A DNA stretch of 64,000 bases from Flavobacterium cheniae (GCF_004363695.1 NZ_SNZC01000002.1:558001-622000); one strand, 5' to 3'. Counted from the first letter of the stretch, positions 26,473-37,518 are shown. Program-made: numbers and translations. Notes: generated from the letters alone by a model not told the origin.

Positions 26473-27800
26473 TTTATTTTATTTTCTTTTTCTGATAAAT
26501 GAATTGTGTTGAACAAACAATAAAAAACTGTAAAAAACACAACACCTCTTTGTCTCCACAAAAAAGATTCGGTCAAAAATAAGCTTATCATTAGAATTGC
26601 AAAAACAATATGGGTAAAATCTTTATTTTTTAATGCGTTTTTAAGGTTTACGAATAAAATTAAAATCAAGAAAACAAATCCTATGAACCCTAACTCAGAA
26701 AAAACCTGAATATATTGGTTGTGAAAGTTTTTCTTTTGATACCCTTCTGTGGTTTCATTTCCTTGAAAAACGTTGTATTTCAAGCCTTTTTCTTCCAACA
26801 TTTTATATGATGCATTAAGTCCTAAACCTTGAAAAAAAACATTTTCTTCATTCATTATTTCTAAAAACATTCTAAACTGATATACTCGAAAAGATGCTCC
26901 TGAAAAAAAATCGCTTTGTTCAAATTTATCATTTTCCCAAGCCTCCTTCATACTAATTATTCGATCACCAACAATTTCTTTAGGAATAACGGTATGTCCA
27001 ATATTATTATCCTTATTCAATTGAAATTCAAATTCGATTTTTTCTTTTATTCTATGAAAAAAAAGAAATGAAAAAAACACAATTACTAGCATGACAATGT
27101 TTCGCAATCGCATTTTATTAGCTGTTTTTGAATAGAAGAAAAAATAAAGAGAAATCAAGAAAACCGTTGTTATTATAACTGTTTTTGATTGAAGTAAAAA
27201 TAAAAATGAAACTAAAAAAAGCTGAATTATTATTGTTTTTAAAGTATTCGCCTCATGCGTTATAAAATATAATAAAGAAAAACTAACAAAAACAGAATAG
27301 TGAACAGCATTTAACTCTTTAGTTACTAATTCATGACCAAAAAAAGTATTACTATCGTTTATGATAAAGTTTAAAAATGCTCTAACTATAAAATATATTG
27401 AAACTACAACAATAGAATAACTAAAATATTTAATGATTTTAACTTTTTCTTGCTTAAATATTGTTTTCGAAAATATAAAAACTAGAGGTATCAACAATAA
27501 AGAAATCTCTTTTAATAATGATTTTATAGAAGTCGATTTATCTATTGACCAAAAAAAAGACAAAGCCATTAATGCATAAAGTATTATTGGTAATAATAGC
27601 GATGTGTTTTTATTAAAATTATTTTTATTTAAAAAACCCAACGAGATAGTAAATAAAATTCCAATACAAATGCTGTTTAATATATTTGCAAAAGGAATTG
27701 TTATTAAAACCAAAAGTATAAATATAAATAAACCCCCATCTTTTGTGTTAATTATTATCCTTTTGAAAAGTTCAACAATATTTGAATAAAGATTACTCAT
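26469..27800 (-). CDS. O-antigen ligase/polymerase-like membrane protein (Wzy/WaaL superfamily)
   Basis: A 443-residue protein with about ten to twelve hydrophobic helices and one large periplasmic loop (about 255-360), containing [17 protein letters not shown] and [16 protein letters not shown]. That loop and the FHN/H motif are typical of Wzy_C-type O-antigen ligases and polymerases, which act on the periplasmic side of the inner membrane. It is the first gene of the four-gene minus-strand operon and is divergent from the gmd-like gene. Two more proteins of this superfamily are encoded in the locus. Polymerase and ligase cannot be separated by sequence alone. Confidence 0.85.
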   Translation of the reverse strand: MSNLYSNIVELFKRIIINTKDGGLFIFILLVLITIPFANILNSICIGILFTISLGFLNKNNFNKNTSLLLPIILYALMALSFFWSIDKSTSIKSLLKEISLLLIPLVFIFSKTIFKQEKVKIIKYFSYSIVVVSIYFIVRAFLNFIINDSNTFFGHELVTKELNAVHYSVFVSFSLLYFITHEANTLKTIIIQLFLVSFLFLLQSKTVIITTVFLISLYFFFYSKTANKMRLRNIVMLVIVFFSFLFFHRIKEKIEFEFQLNKDNNIGHTVIPKEIVGDRIISMKEAWENDKFEQSDFFSGASFRVYQFRMFLEIMNEENVFFQGLGLNASYKMLEEKGLKYNVFQGNETTEGYQKKNFHNQYIQVFSELGFIGFVFLILILFVNLKNALKNKDFTHIVFAILMISLFLTESFLWRQRGVVFFTVFYCLFNTIHLSEKENKIK

Positions 27801-27919
27801 TTTTTAAAGTTAATGTTGATTGTTTTATATTTATTGCAAGTTATATAATAATTTTAATTATAAACAATGTATTATTGAATTTATATATAGAAAAAAATTC
27901 TTTACTATCTTTATAATTT

Positions 27920-27927
27920 TATATTTG
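27920..27927 (+). promoter_or_regulatory. Promoter -7 element of the gmd-fcl-flippase operon
   Basis: TATATTTG matches TAnnTTTG, 18 bases before the GTG start at 27946. No well-spaced TTG box is seen. It would drive the plus-strand genes from 27946 onward. Confidence 0.5.
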
Positions 27928-27945
27928 CATTTAAATCTTTTTTAA

Positions 27946-28905
27946 GTGAAAAAAGCTATAGTTACAGGAATTAGTGGTCAAGATGGTGCTTATTTAGCAA
28001 AATTATTGTTATCAAACAATTATAAAGTTTTTGGTATTGTTAGAACTAATTTAAAAAGTTTCTCTAATTTAGAATATTTAAAAATCAATAATGAAATTGA
28101 ATTTGTTTACTGTGATTTATTAAACATAAGTGAAGTAGAAAAAACAATAAACGACATAAACCCTGACGAAATTTATAACTTAGCAGCTCAAAGTTCTGTT
28201 TTTCAATCTTACTTGCAGCCAATTACTACTTTTGAATTTAATACCATTAGTGTTTTTAATTTAATTGAATCTATAAAAAAAATAAATCCAAAAATAAAAC
28301 TATATCAAGCCAGTAGTAGCGAAATGTTTGGAAGAGTAAAAAACCTTCCTATAAACGAGGAAAGTGTAATTCATCCTGTTAGTCCATATGCTATTTCTAA
28401 AGTTGCCGCTCATTACACTTGTGTAAATTATAGAGAAAGCTATGATATGTTTATATCTTGCGGAATCTTATTCAACCATGAATCTTATTTGAGAAATGAA
28501 AACTTCTTTGTGAAAAAAGTAATTCGCGAAAGTTTAGAGATTTCATTAAATAAAAAAGATGATTTAAAAGTTGGTAATATTGATATTAAAAGAGATTTTG
28601 GTTATGCCCCAAAATATGTAGAGGCAATGCATTTAATGCTTCAACAGGAAACCGCCTCAGATTATTTGGTTTGTTCTGGGCAGTCAGTTAGTCTAAAAGA
28701 AATTATTTATTATGTTTTTGATCGATTGAACATTTCCAAATCTAAATGTATTATTGATAAAACGCTATACAGACCGTCTGATATTGAAGATATTTATGGA
28801 ACTAACGAAAAAGCAAAAAAAGAATTAAATTGGCAATATGATTTAAACTTTTTTGCCGTTTTAGATATATTACTTGAAGAAGAGATAAAAAATTATAAAA
28901 AATAA
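27946..28905 (+). CDS. GDP-mannose 4,6-dehydratase-like SDR, divergent paralog of gmd
   Basis: This 319-residue extended SDR is clearly related to GDP-mannose 4,6-dehydratase. It shares TGISGQDGAYLAKLLL, the catalytic SSSEMFG block, YAISK and the late FNHES block with the next gene. It is about 30 residues shorter, and lacks the second arginine and Ser-Ser of the RRSS segment used by GMD for cofactor phosphate and subunit contacts (here VRTNLKSF). The start is GTG at 27946. It ends immediately before the gmd ATG. It may be a GDP-sugar reductase or a dehydratase of changed specificity. Confidence 0.8.
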   Translation: MKKAIVTGISGQDGAYLAKLLLSNNYKVFGIVRTNLKSFSNLEYLKINNEIEFVYCDLLNISEVEKTINDINPDEIYNLAAQSSVFQSYLQPITTFEFNTISVFNLIESIKKINPKIKLYQASSSEMFGRVKNLPINEESVIHPVSPYAISKVAAHYTCVNYRESYDMFISCGILFNHESYLRNENFFVKKVIRESLEISLNKKDDLKVGNIDIKRDFGYAPKYVEAMHLMLQQETASDYLVCSGQSVSLKEIIYYVFDRLNISKSKCIIDKTLYRPSDIEDIYGTNEKAKKELNWQYDLNFFAVLDILLEEEIKNYKK

Positions 28906-29961
28906 ATGAAAACAGCATTAATTACAGGAATTAACGGTCAAGATGGTTCATATTTGGCTGAACTATTGTTAGAAAAAGGATATCAAGTTCATGGTATAAT
29001 AAGAAGAAGTTCAACTTTTAATACAGAAAGAATTGAGCATTTATACATAGAATCATTAATAAAAGATTTGCATTCAAAACAAAAAATCAAACTTCATTAT
29101 GGTGATATGACGGATTCTACCAATTTGATTCGATTAATCCAACAAATAAAACCAGACGAAATTTACAACTTAGCCGCGCAATCGCATGTAAAAGTTTCTT
29201 TTGAGTTACCAGAGTACACGGCAGAAACAGATGGAATAGGTACACTTAGATTATTAGAAGCTATTCGAATTTGTGGTTTAGAACAGAAAACTAAAATTTA
29301 TCAAGCATCTACTTCTGAATTGTTTGGAAAAGTGCAAGAAATTCCTCAAACCGAAACAACTCCATTTTATCCAAGAAGTCCTTACGGTGTTGCAAAAATT
29401 TATGCGTTTTGGATTACTAAAAACTATAGAGAATCCTATAACATTTTTGCTGTTAACGGAATTCTTTTTAATCACGAATCAGAACGTAGAGGAGAAACTT
29501 TTGTAACCCGAAAAATTACTTTGGCTGCTGCAAGAATTAAGCACGGTTTGCAAGAAAAACTATATTTAGGTAATTTAAATTCTCTTAGAGATTGGGGTTA
29601 TGCAAAAGATTATGTAGAATGTATGTGGCTCATGTTACAACAAGATGTGCCTGAAGATTATGTAATTGCAACTGGCGAACAACACTCTGTACGCGAATTT
29701 TGTGAATTAGCATTTAAAGAAGTTGGTATCACAATTGTTTGGGAAGGAACAAATGAAAACGAAAAAGGAATTTGTAAAGAAACAGGCAAAATATTAATTG
29801 AGGTTGATCCAAATTATTACCGTCCTGCCGAAGTAGAAACATTATTAGGTGATCCAAGTAAAGCAAAAAACCAATTGGGCTGGAATCCAACCAGAACTTC
29901 TTTTGAAGAATTGGTTAAAATAATGGTTAAGCACGATTTAGATTATGTAAAAAGAAATTAA
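28906..29961 (+). CDS. gmd: GDP-mannose 4,6-dehydratase
   Basis: Converts GDP-D-mannose to GDP-4-keto-6-deoxymannose, the first step to GDP-L-fucose. The 351 residues contain [16 protein letters not shown], the [15 protein letters not shown] segment, [15 protein letters not shown] with the catalytic residues, YGVAK and [16 protein letters not shown], all hallmarks of Gmd. Full length. The ATG follows the stop of the gmd-like paralog with no gap, and fcl starts three bases after its stop, so the three are co-translated. The product feeds Fcl directly. Confidence 0.96.
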   Translation: MKTALITGINGQDGSYLAELLLEKGYQVHGIIRRSSTFNTERIEHLYIESLIKDLHSKQKIKLHYGDMTDSTNLIRLIQQIKPDEIYNLAAQSHVKVSFELPEYTAETDGIGTLRLLEAIRICGLEQKTKIYQASTSELFGKVQEIPQTETTPFYPRSPYGVAKIYAFWITKNYRESYNIFAVNGILFNHESERRGETFVTRKITLAAARIKHGLQEKLYLGNLNSLRDWGYAKDYVECMWLMLQQDVPEDYVIATGEQHSVREFCELAFKEVGITIVWEGTNENEKGICKETGKILIEVDPNYYRPAEVETLLGDPSKAKNQLGWNPTRTSFEELVKIMVKHDLDYVKRN

Positions 29962-29963
29962 AA

Positions 29964-30905
29964 ATGGAAAAAGCATCTAAAATTTTTGTAGCTGGTGCAA
30001 ATGGAATGGTAGGTTCTGCAATTGTAAGAGAATTACAAAAAAATGGTTATGAGAACTTACTTTTGCCAAATTCTAAAGCTTTAGATTTAAGAAATCAAGA
30101 AGCGGTGGCTGCTTTTTTTGAAAAAAATAAACCAGAATATGTTTTTTTAGCGGCCGCAAAAGTAGGTGGGATTTATGCAAACAATACCTATCCTGCGGAG
30201 TTTTTGTATGACAACATGATGATTCAAAACAATGTTATACATCATGCATATCTTAACAATGTGAAAAAACTATTATTTTTAGGAAGCTCGTGCATTTATC
30301 CAAAATTTGCACAACAACCCATAAATGAAAATAGTTTGTTAACAGACACTTTGGAGCCAACAAATGAAGCTTACGCAATAGCTAAAATTTCAGGTGTTGA
30401 AATGTGTAAGTTTTATAAAAAACAATATGGTTGCCAATTTATTTCTGCTATGCCTACCAATTTATATGGCATTAATGATAATTTTAACATAGAAAACTCA
30501 CATGTTTTACCTGCTTTATTGAGAAAATTTGTTGAAGCCAAAAACAAAAACGAAAAAAATGTAACCGTTTGGGGAACAGGAACACCTTTAAGAGAGTTTT
30601 TATATGTAGATGATTTAGCAGAAGCCTGTTTGTTTTTAATGTTGCATTACAACGAAGAATCAACCATAAATGTAGGCACAGGAGTTGAAATTTCAATTAA
30701 AGAATTAGCAGAAACTATTAAAGAAAAAGTTGGTTTTAAAGGCGAATTAGTTTTTGATACTACAAAACCAGATGGTACTCCAAGAAAATTATTAGATGTT
30801 TCAAAAATTAATAATTTGGGTTGGAAACACAAAATAGATCTTAACGATGGGATTGAAAAAACCATTGAATGGTTACATCAAACAAATTTTTCTTCTTTTA
30901 AATAA
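29964..30905 (+). CDS. fcl: GDP-L-fucose synthase
   Basis: Epimerase-reductase that makes GDP-L-fucose from the Gmd product. The 313 residues contain [16 protein letters not shown], the catalytic GSSCIYP and the [12 protein letters not shown] motif (Tyr and Lys of the SDR triad), then PTNLYG and [11 protein letters not shown]. Typical length. It lies two bases after gmd, and its stop overlaps the flippase start by one base. GDP-fucose is therefore a probable building block of this surface glycan. Confidence 0.95.
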   Translation: MEKASKIFVAGANGMVGSAIVRELQKNGYENLLLPNSKALDLRNQEAVAAFFEKNKPEYVFLAAAKVGGIYANNTYPAEFLYDNMMIQNNVIHHAYLNNVKKLLFLGSSCIYPKFAQQPINENSLLTDTLEPTNEAYAIAKISGVEMCKFYKKQYGCQFISAMPTNLYGINDNFNIENSHVLPALLRKFVEAKNKNEKNVTVWGTGTPLREFLYVDDLAEACLFLMLHYNEESTINVGTGVEISIKELAETIKEKVGFKGELVFDTTKPDGTPRKLLDVSKINNLGWKHKIDLNDGIEKTIEWLHQTNFSSFK

Positions 30906-32221
30906 TGTTAAAAAGAATCTCAGATAATCATTTAATCATGAGTGGTATTTACAAAGGAATTTCTGGGATTTCTTTGTTTGTATCCATTCGAATATTATTG
31001 GATTATTTAGGAGATGAGAATTATGGGCTTTGGGTATTAGTATTTACTTTGTTTCAATTAGTCTTGTTAATGGATTTTGGGATTCAAAGCTCATTAAAAA
31101 CAAAAATTCCGGTTTTAGTTCATGAAGAAAAATTTGAGCTGATAAAAAGTTACATAAAATCTACATATAAAATATCGGGTTATATAGCGATTTTTATTTT
31201 TCTGAGTTTTTTTTTGCTTTCGCTTGTAATTGATTTAAAATCAATTTTTAACATTGATTTCCACAGTAATTTATTTGTTTCCTTTCTTTTTATTTTAAAT
31301 GTATTTTTCTTTTGCATCAACTTTGTTGCAAACATTCATAAATCACTTTATGTGGCTTATTTGAAAGGAAAATATTCTGAAGAATCTTTAGCTGTTAACC
31401 AAATAGGATTATTGGTACTGTTCTTCCTGTTCATCACTTTTTTTCCAAAAATAAATGCCACTGAAAAATTAATTGCAATTTCAATAATAAACGGATTATT
31501 TACTTTTTTAGTAAACCTTTTCTATACGTTTCGCTTTTTTAAAATGACCTCGCTAAACCTAGTCACAAAATTAAAAACAGGTAGCGAATTTTTGAAAGGA
31601 ATTTTAAAATTAGGATTCAAATATATGATTATTCAGGTGTGTTTTGCTTTAATGTTTTATTCAGATAATTATATCATTTCATCTGCTTTCAATCCTGAAT
31701 CTGTTTCACCTTACGAAGTTGTTAGTAAATTATTTCAATTCCCATTAATGATTCTTTTTGCAGCTATCTCCCCACTATGGTCAATGTTTGCAAAAAATTA
31801 TATTGAAAAAAATAAATCAGCCTTATTAAATTCCTTTAAAAAATTTAACTACTTTTTTATTGTTATTTGCGTTTTAGTATCAATAGGTATGATAATTAGC
31901 CCATTTATTATTTCTATATGGATTAAAGAAGCCATAGTAATTCCAACCTATTTAATACTTCTAACAGGAATTGTAACTCTGTTAAGAATATTTGCTACCT
32001 TTTATAGCTTTTTTTTAAATGGAATTGGTAATTTAAATACTTACATTAGTATTTTAGTAATAAGTGTACTTGTAAAAATACCTTTATCCTATTTTTTTGT
32101 AGATTTGGGGTTTGGAATAAACAGCGTAGTAATTTCAACGCTAATTTTAATGTTGCTATGGGTATTAATTATACCTTATAAATGTTACGCTTTAGTTAAT
32201 AAACTCTCGGAAAATGAATAA
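30905..32221 (+). CDS. Wzx-type polysaccharide flippase
   Basis: A 438-residue inner-membrane protein with twelve or so hydrophobic helices in the polysaccharide-transporter (MATE-like/MurJ) pattern. The N-terminus IMSGIYKGISGISLFVSIR and LLMDFGIQSSLKTKIP are characteristic. It should move the undecaprenyl-linked repeat unit to the periplasmic face. It is coupled to fcl by a one-base overlap and to the next methyltransferase gene by eight bases. It is the only flippase seen in the locus. Confidence 0.88.
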   Translation: MLKRISDNHLIMSGIYKGISGISLFVSIRILLDYLGDENYGLWVLVFTLFQLVLLMDFGIQSSLKTKIPVLVHEEKFELIKSYIKSTYKISGYIAIFIFLSFFLLSLVIDLKSIFNIDFHSNLFVSFLFILNVFFFCINFVANIHKSLYVAYLKGKYSEESLAVNQIGLLVLFFLFITFFPKINATEKLIAISIINGLFTFLVNLFYTFRFFKMTSLNLVTKLKTGSEFLKGILKLGFKYMIIQVCFALMFYSDNYIISSAFNPESVSPYEVVSKLFQFPLMILFAAISPLWSMFAKNYIEKNKSALLNSFKKFNYFFIVICVLVSIGMIISPFIISIWIKEAIVIPTYLILLTGIVTLLRIFATFYSFFLNGIGNLNTYISILVISVLVKIPLSYFFVDLGFGINSVVISTLILMLLWVLIIPYKCYALVNKLSENE

Positions 32222-32954
32222 TTTTATATATAAAAATAAGAGCTTTTTATTAAAAATAAAAAGGGCAATAAATAATACTTGTGGCTTAGAAATTTTAAAA
32301 TACCCTACACCAGAACTGGACCGTAGAATTAAACTATTAAAAAATTACAACATTGATGTTATTATAGACGTTGGTGCTAACATTGGTCAATATGGTGCTG
32401 AATTAAGAAACATTGGTTACGAGGGAAAAATTATTTCGTTTGAGCCTACTTCAGAAGCTTTTCAAAAACTTCAAAAAACAGCATCAAAAGATAATTATTG
32501 GGAAGTGCACAACATGTCATTAGGCGAGCGAGATGGCGAATCTACTATAAACATCTCTAAAAACTCAGTAAGTAGTTCAATTTTAAAAGATTTACCACAA
32601 CTTACAGAAAGCGCTCCCGAAGCTACTTTTATTAAAAAAGAAGTAATAATCATCAAAAAATTAGATACTATTTTTGAAGACTTAAAAATAAAAGGCAAAA
32701 ACATATACTTAAAAATTGACACGCAAGGTTATGAGAAAATGGTACTTGATGGTGCCGTTGAATCTTTAAAAAACATAACTGGAATTCAAATAGAAATGGC
32801 ATTAATACCTTCTTATGAAGGTAGCTTAACTTTTGAAGAAATGAGCGCTAATCTAAAAAACTTAGGTTTCAAATTGACCACTATTGAAAGTGGGCACTAT
32901 AACAAAAAAACAGGGAAGCTGCTTGAAGTGGATGGCGTGTTTTTTAAAAATTAA
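32214..32954 (+). CDS. FkbM family methyltransferase
   Basis: A 246-residue SAM-dependent methyltransferase. The SAM-binding motif is [15 protein letters not shown] at about residues 46-60, followed by [13 protein letters not shown] and the FkbM-type [16 protein letters not shown]. Members O-methylate sugars of polysaccharides and glycolipids. It overlaps the flippase gene by eight bases and lies two bases before a GT2 gene, which places it firmly in the plus-strand glycan operon. The target hydroxyl is unknown. Confidence 0.9.
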   Translation: MNNFIYKNKSFLLKIKRAINNTCGLEILKYPTPELDRRIKLLKNYNIDVIIDVGANIGQYGAELRNIGYEGKIISFEPTSEAFQKLQKTASKDNYWEVHNMSLGERDGESTINISKNSVSSSILKDLPQLTESAPEATFIKKEVIIIKKLDTIFEDLKIKGKNIYLKIDTQGYEKMVLDGAVESLKNITGIQIEMALIPSYEGSLTFEEMSANLKNLGFKLTTIESGHYNKKTGKLLEVDGVFFKN

Positions 32955-32956
32955 AC

Positions 32957-33691
32957 ATGATGGAAAATTTATTCAACAAACTGTCTATAGTAATTCCTGC
33001 TTATAACGAAGGACCAACCATTCATTTTATTTTAGATAAATTACAACACGTATCTTTATTAAATGCAATTGAAAAAGAGATTATAATTGTAAACGATTGC
33101 TCTAAAGACAATACCGAAGAAGCTATAAAAAACTACATGGCTCAAAACCCAAGTTTAAACATACAATATTTTAAACACGAAGTTAATAAAGGAAAAGGAG
33201 CTGCTTTACACACCGGTATTCAAAAAGCTACAGGTGAATATCTTATTATTCAGGATGCTGATTTAGAATATGATCCTGAAGAGTATAATTTATTACTAAA
33301 ACCTGTTTTAGATGGTTTTGCCGATGTGGTTTATGGGAGTAGGTTTATGGGAGGGAACCCGCATAGAATTTTGTTTTTTTGGCACACGCTAGGAAATAAA
33401 TTTCTTACTTTTTTATCTAATATGTTTACCAATCTAAATTTAACAGATATGGAAACCTGTTATAAAATGTTTGATACCAAAATTATACAATCGATACCAT
33501 TACAAGAAAAACGCTTTGGGTTTGAACCAGAAGTAACCGCTAAAATTTCAAGAATTCCAAAAATTCGAATTTATGAAGTGGGAATCTCATACTATGGACG
33601 AACGTATGAGGAAGGAAAGAAAATTGGCTGGAAAGATGGTTTTAGAGCCATATATTGTATCTTAAAATATGGATTATTTAAAATGAAATAA
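32957..33691 (+). CDS. Glycosyltransferase family 2, DPM1/polyprenyl-phosphate mannosyltransferase-like
   Basis: A 244-residue GT-A enzyme: [28 protein letters not shown], and the metal motif QDADLEYDP. The C-terminal block [10 protein letters not shown] is that of dolichol/polyprenyl-phosphate sugar synthases that make a lipid-linked monosaccharide. Such a donor would be used by periplasmic GT-C enzymes; the polytopic protein encoded four bases downstream is a possible user. The first two codons are both Met; either could start. Confidence 0.88.
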   Translation: MMENLFNKLSIVIPAYNEGPTIHFILDKLQHVSLLNAIEKEIIIVNDCSKDNTEEAIKNYMAQNPSLNIQYFKHEVNKGKGAALHTGIQKATGEYLIIQDADLEYDPEEYNLLLKPVLDGFADVVYGSRFMGGNPHRILFFWHTLGNKFLTFLSNMFTNLNLTDMETCYKMFDTKIIQSIPLQEKRFGFEPEVTAKISRIPKIRIYEVGISYYGRTYEEGKKIGWKDGFRAIYCILKYGLFKMK

Positions 33692-33694
33692 ATT

Positions 33695-35374
33695 ATGTAT
33701 GCAACCTTAATTTGTTTTCTTATTACTTCTTTTATTTTCACAATTTTAGGAAAAACCTTTATTAATTTTTTCGATAAACCTGAAAAATACTCGATTTTTG
33801 ATTCATTTTTTATTGGTTTGAGTTTTGTTGGAACAATTTTAAATTTTTGGTCATTATTCTTTCCAACAAATCATTATTCACTGATATTACTACTTCTTAT
33901 ATCTTTATTAATTCTTTATAAAGAAAGAAAAATATATAATATTTATTTTAGTAGTATAAAAAACAAATTAATTAATAATAGGTCCATTTTAATAATAACA
34001 ACTATTTTAATTCTATTAATCACTTTGTTGTTTTCAGTTGTTACACCTCAATTATATGATACATATTTATATCATATAAATGCAATTCAATGGAACGAAA
34101 ACTACAAGATTGTACCTGGACTAGCAAATTTACATGACCGTTTTGGATTTAATTCTTCGGTTTTCGTATTGAGTGCAGGATTCTCTTTTAATTTTATTTA
34201 CGAACAATATTTATTTATTATAAACTCTCTTTCTTTCTTATTATTCTTTATTTGGGTTTTAAAAAATGCTATTGAAATTAATAATATCAAAAGTTTACTT
34301 TTACTACTCTTCATTTATTATTTTACAAATCAATATTTTTTAGATATTTCTTCGCCGGGAACTGATTTATTACCTAATATTTTTATCAGTTATTTACTAA
34401 TAAACATTCTGCTTTTTAGAGAATTTATAAAAAGAAAATGGCTTGTTTTTTTGGTCTTACCAATGTTTTGTTTAACACTGAAATTATCAACTCTTCCTAT
34501 AATCATTTTAAGTCTAATTGTAATTTTTACAAATAACGAAAATACCTTTCTTAAGAATATTAAAAAGTTTGTGTTTTTGGCAATTTTATTCATTTTACCA
34601 TGGATTGTTAGAAATGTTTTTCTTAGTGGATATCTTCTTTTTCCAGTAGCATCTATTGACATATTTAACTTTGATTGGAAAGTACCTCTCGAAAATGTTA
34701 AACTAACTAAAGATTGGATTTATTCATGGGCTAGAATTCCTTTTAAAGATAGTAAAGAGGTGTTAGCTATGAATTTTTCTGAATGGTTCAAAATTTGGTG
34801 GGAAAAATTATTATTAATCAATAAAAAACTACTGATTTTAGCTGTAATCTCACCTTTTGTGTTTTTAATATATTCCTTATTTAAAAAGAATGAAAAAGAA
34901 AAATTAATACCAATTGGAGTAGCCTTAATAATCATGTTATTATGGTTTTTTACAGCACCAGATATTCGATTTTCTTTTTCTGTTATACTTTTTTTAGCTT
35001 TATCGCCAATAGCTTTAATAAATTTTGATAAATTAAAAATTTTTAATAAAAAATACCTAATTATAGTATTATCGACTTATACTATATTTCTAATTTATCA
35101 AAAAGCGATTACTTTGTTTAAGCAAGATTATCTTATAAAAAACATCTCTGAATATTATTATCTCCCAACAGACATCACAACAATTAAAGAAAAAAGAAAT
35201 ATAAAATACAACACAAAAAAATTTAATTCAGAAAAAAATATAATTAATATATTTGAACCTAATCCTACACATTCTCAATGTTTCGATAAATTTCCTTGTT
35301 CGTGGTATATTGACAGTAATATCAGGCTCAGAGGAGAAGAATTAGGTGATGGTTTTCTTTATATTAAAGAATAA
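33695..35374 (+). CDS. Large polytopic membrane protein, possible GT-C type or LIC_10190-like
   Basis: A 559-residue protein with about thirteen hydrophobic helices, and a hydrophilic C-terminal tail of about 90 residues with two cysteines (SQCFDKFPCSWY). The region between the third and fourth helices (LYDTYLYHINAIQW) resembles the first periplasmic loop of GT-C glycosyltransferases, where acidic catalytic residues sit, and resembles the LIC_10190-type membrane family as I recall it. It follows the DPM1-like gene by three bases. The gene is strikingly AT-rich. A periplasmic sugar side-branch transferase is the best guess. Confidence 0.6.
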   Translation: MYATLICFLITSFIFTILGKTFINFFDKPEKYSIFDSFFIGLSFVGTILNFWSLFFPTNHYSLILLLLISLLILYKERKIYNIYFSSIKNKLINNRSILIITTILILLITLLFSVVTPQLYDTYLYHINAIQWNENYKIVPGLANLHDRFGFNSSVFVLSAGFSFNFIYEQYLFIINSLSFLLFFIWVLKNAIEINNIKSLLLLLFIYYFTNQYFLDISSPGTDLLPNIFISYLLINILLFREFIKRKWLVFLVLPMFCLTLKLSTLPIIILSLIVIFTNNENTFLKNIKKFVFLAILFILPWIVRNVFLSGYLLFPVASIDIFNFDWKVPLENVKLTKDWIYSWARIPFKDSKEVLAMNFSEWFKIWWEKLLLINKKLLILAVISPFVFLIYSLFKKNEKEKLIPIGVALIIMLLWFFTAPDIRFSFSVILFLALSPIALINFDKLKIFNKKYLIIVLSTYTIFLIYQKAITLFKQDYLIKNISEYYYLPTDITTIKEKRNIKYNTKKFNSEKNIINIFEPNPTHSQCFDKFPCSWYIDSNIRLRGEELGDGFLYIKE

Positions 35375-35413
35375 AATTTTACAAAAAAGTAACTTTGGTT
35401 TTACAAATAATTA

Positions 35414-36598
35414 ATGAAACTCAACCTAAAAAAATACCTGCTTTATTCTTCTGTTTTTGCTATATTTAGTGAGGCGTTTTTTTTTCATTTTATAATTGAT
35501 TGGAAGCTATTATATTTTATAATTTTCATTAATTATTTTGTTATTCTATCTCATAATTCAATTAAGGTAAACAAATATTTTATTTATTTGTTGTTTTTAA
35601 TTTTATTGCATGCCATTTTAAGTTATACTTTTATTCAAATCCCTTTTAACTATTTTATATCTCAACTATTAGGTATTGCCGTAGTGGGTATCTATTTTTA
35701 TAATTTAATAAAAATATTAGATTTAGATACTGTTATTAAAACCTACCTTAAATTCGCTTTTGTTGTTGTTATTATTGGTTATGTATTGTTTTTTATTGGC
35801 TATAATCCTTTTTCTCATTTTGATGGTGATCCAAGGTTAATGAGTATTTTAAAAGAACCTGCTCATTATGTAGTAGTTATTATTCCTGCTTGTTATTACT
35901 TTTTAAAAAACAAAAACTATTTAAAATTTTTCATAACCTTTATTTCTATTTTAATATCTACTTCAAGTTTAGGCATTATTGGCTGTAGTCTTATGTTTGT
36001 GTTGCCTTATCTTAATTTGAAAAAATTTTTAGTCTTTTTAGCATTGCTTCCTGTGTTTTTCTTTTTATTTGTACAAACTTATAATAATTTTGAACCTTTT
36101 AAATTACGAGTAGATGACACCTATGAATCTCTAAAATCTATAAAATCAGGTAAATTTAAAGAAGAAACCAATTGGAGTTCATATGCTTTAATTAGTAATT
36201 TATATGTACTAAATAAAAACATTTCCGATCATCCTTTAGGAAGCGGAATTGGAAGTCACTTTTACATGTATAATGTAACATATAGTAAAAGTATGAGAGC
36301 TCCTCAATACTTAATTGATCAAGATTTAGATAAATCTAACGCACCAGATGCCAATTCTTTATTTACAAGAATGGCATCAGAGTTAGGAATATTTGGAATT
36401 GTAATAATAATTTTTGGTATCTACTATATGAAGTATGTATTTACCTCAAATCATTTATTGTTTTCACAAGGTATAGTTATCTACCTAATCCTAAAATTGA
36501 TTAGAGACGGTCACTACTTCCCTCCTGAATTTTATTTTTTTATATGGATAATGTTTTTTGAAATTAAACGGTTTAAAAGTCTTCCAAGCAAGAATTAA
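35414..36598 (+). CDS. O-antigen polymerase-like membrane protein (Wzy candidate)
   Basis: A 394-residue protein with about ten hydrophobic helices and a large loop at about 225-320 (LKEPAHYVVVIIPACYYF earlier, GSGIGSHFYMYN and DANSLFTRMASELGIFG in the loop). The layout is that of Wzy polymerases, and EPAH is a common motif. It is the last gene of the long plus-strand operon and overlaps the convergent methyltransferase-like gene by 26 bases. It is the best Wzy candidate because it directly follows the Wzx and transferase genes. AT-rich. Confidence 0.78.
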   Translation: MKLNLKKYLLYSSVFAIFSEAFFFHFIIDWKLLYFIIFINYFVILSHNSIKVNKYFIYLLFLILLHAILSYTFIQIPFNYFISQLLGIAVVGIYFYNLIKILDLDTVIKTYLKFAFVVVIIGYVLFFIGYNPFSHFDGDPRLMSILKEPAHYVVVIIPACYYFLKNKNYLKFFITFISILISTSSLGIIGCSLMFVLPYLNLKKFLVFLALLPVFFFLFVQTYNNFEPFKLRVDDTYESLKSIKSGKFKEETNWSSYALISNLYVLNKNISDHPLGSGIGSHFYMYNVTYSKSMRAPQYLIDQDLDKSNAPDANSLFTRMASELGIFGIVIIIFGIYYMKYVFTSNHLLFSQGIVIYLILKLIRDGHYFPPEFYFFIWIMFFEIKRFKSLPSKN

Positions 36599-37469
36599 TT
36601 GTATTAATTACTTTTTGCCCTTTTATTGCTTTAACCCTATCTTCAAAGTTATAAAAGTTTAATTTTCCGTTTATATTTCTTGATTCTCTAAACTTACTTT
36701 GAACATAAACATCACAAACTTCTTTTGCAACTATTTTACTGGTTAATAAGTCATTCCTAACAAAAAAAGCATTATTACCCGCGGAGTTACTTTCAATTAA
36801 ACTATAACCTTTTTTATTTGCTAGTAATGTTAAGGCTTTTAGTGAAGCTCCAAAATACAAGTTACTAAAATGTTTGTTATTTCTAATAAAGCTTTTGTCA
36901 TACGGAACTGTTATTGCTCTTTCTGAACCAAAAACACTGTTATATTCTAAAATAATAATTGATGGATTCAATACTGATAAATCTAAAGCTTCAAAAACAT
37001 GATAATCTACACCATCAATATCAATATGTAACAATCCCATATCTCTGAATCCAGATTTATGTAAAAGCTCATTTATATTTTCCTTGGTTATAAACTCATC
37101 TAAACAACATAAATCATACTTCCAATACCATTTTCTGTTCTTAATGCTGTTTATACTGTCTTTAGAGCCATCTATTATAAATCCAGACCAGTTATCGTTC
37201 ATCATTAAAAATCTAGTGTTAGATTCCATATAATCTTCAACACCAAACTCTATAAAGGTTTTATTCTTTATATCTAAATTTTTAATCAAATATTGAATTA
37301 TTCCATCATCTCCAAATTGACTGAAAATTTTAAATTCATAATCCTTTATGTTTTTAAACTCTAAATTATATTGTTGATTTGATAATAATCGACCTGTTGC
37401 TAGCAATTCAGCTTCATCATTAAAAAAACTGGTAATTTTGCTTTTTGCTTTTTTTAATAAACCTTTCAT
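36573..37469 (-). CDS. Putative SAM-dependent methyltransferase (FkbM-related)
   Basis: A 298-residue soluble protein. The segment FSQFGDDGIIQYLI followed by FIEFGVEDYMESNTRFL resembles SAM-binding motif I of FkbM-like enzymes, and GLLHIDIDGVDYHVFEAL resembles the later D-G motif (LKIDTQG in the neighbour). It is thus probably a second sugar or lipid methyltransferase of the locus. It is single-transcribed on the minus strand, with a 26-base 3' overlap with the Wzy candidate. A terminator at 37482-37518 separates it from the lipoprotein gene upstream. Confidence 0.65.
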   Translation of the reverse strand: MKGLLKKAKSKITSFFNDEAELLATGRLLSNQQYNLEFKNIKDYEFKIFSQFGDDGIIQYLIKNLDIKNKTFIEFGVEDYMESNTRFLMMNDNWSGFIIDGSKDSINSIKNRKWYWKYDLCCLDEFITKENINELLHKSGFRDMGLLHIDIDGVDYHVFEALDLSVLNPSIIILEYNSVFGSERAITVPYDKSFIRNNKHFSNLYFGASLKALTLLANKKGYSLIESNSAGNNAFFVRNDLLTSKIVAKEVCDVYVQSKFRESRNINGKLNFYNFEDRVKAIKGQKVINTINSCLEDF

Positions 37470-37481
37470 TTTTTTTAAAAT

Positions 37482-37518
37482 AAAAAAATGACATCTTATT
37501 TTTAATAAAATGTCATTT
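37482..37518 (-). terminator. Terminator of the lipoprotein gene (minus strand)
   Basis: AAATGACAT (37486-37494) pairs with ATGTCATTT (37510-37518). Read on the minus strand, the hairpin is followed by a run of Ts and lies 17 bases past the lipoprotein stop. Confidence 0.75.

Noticed and set aside
36573..36598. Overlap of convergent genes as a sign of frameshift
   Set aside because: Both genes keep complete domains to their stops; 22-36 base convergent overlaps occur at three other places in the window.
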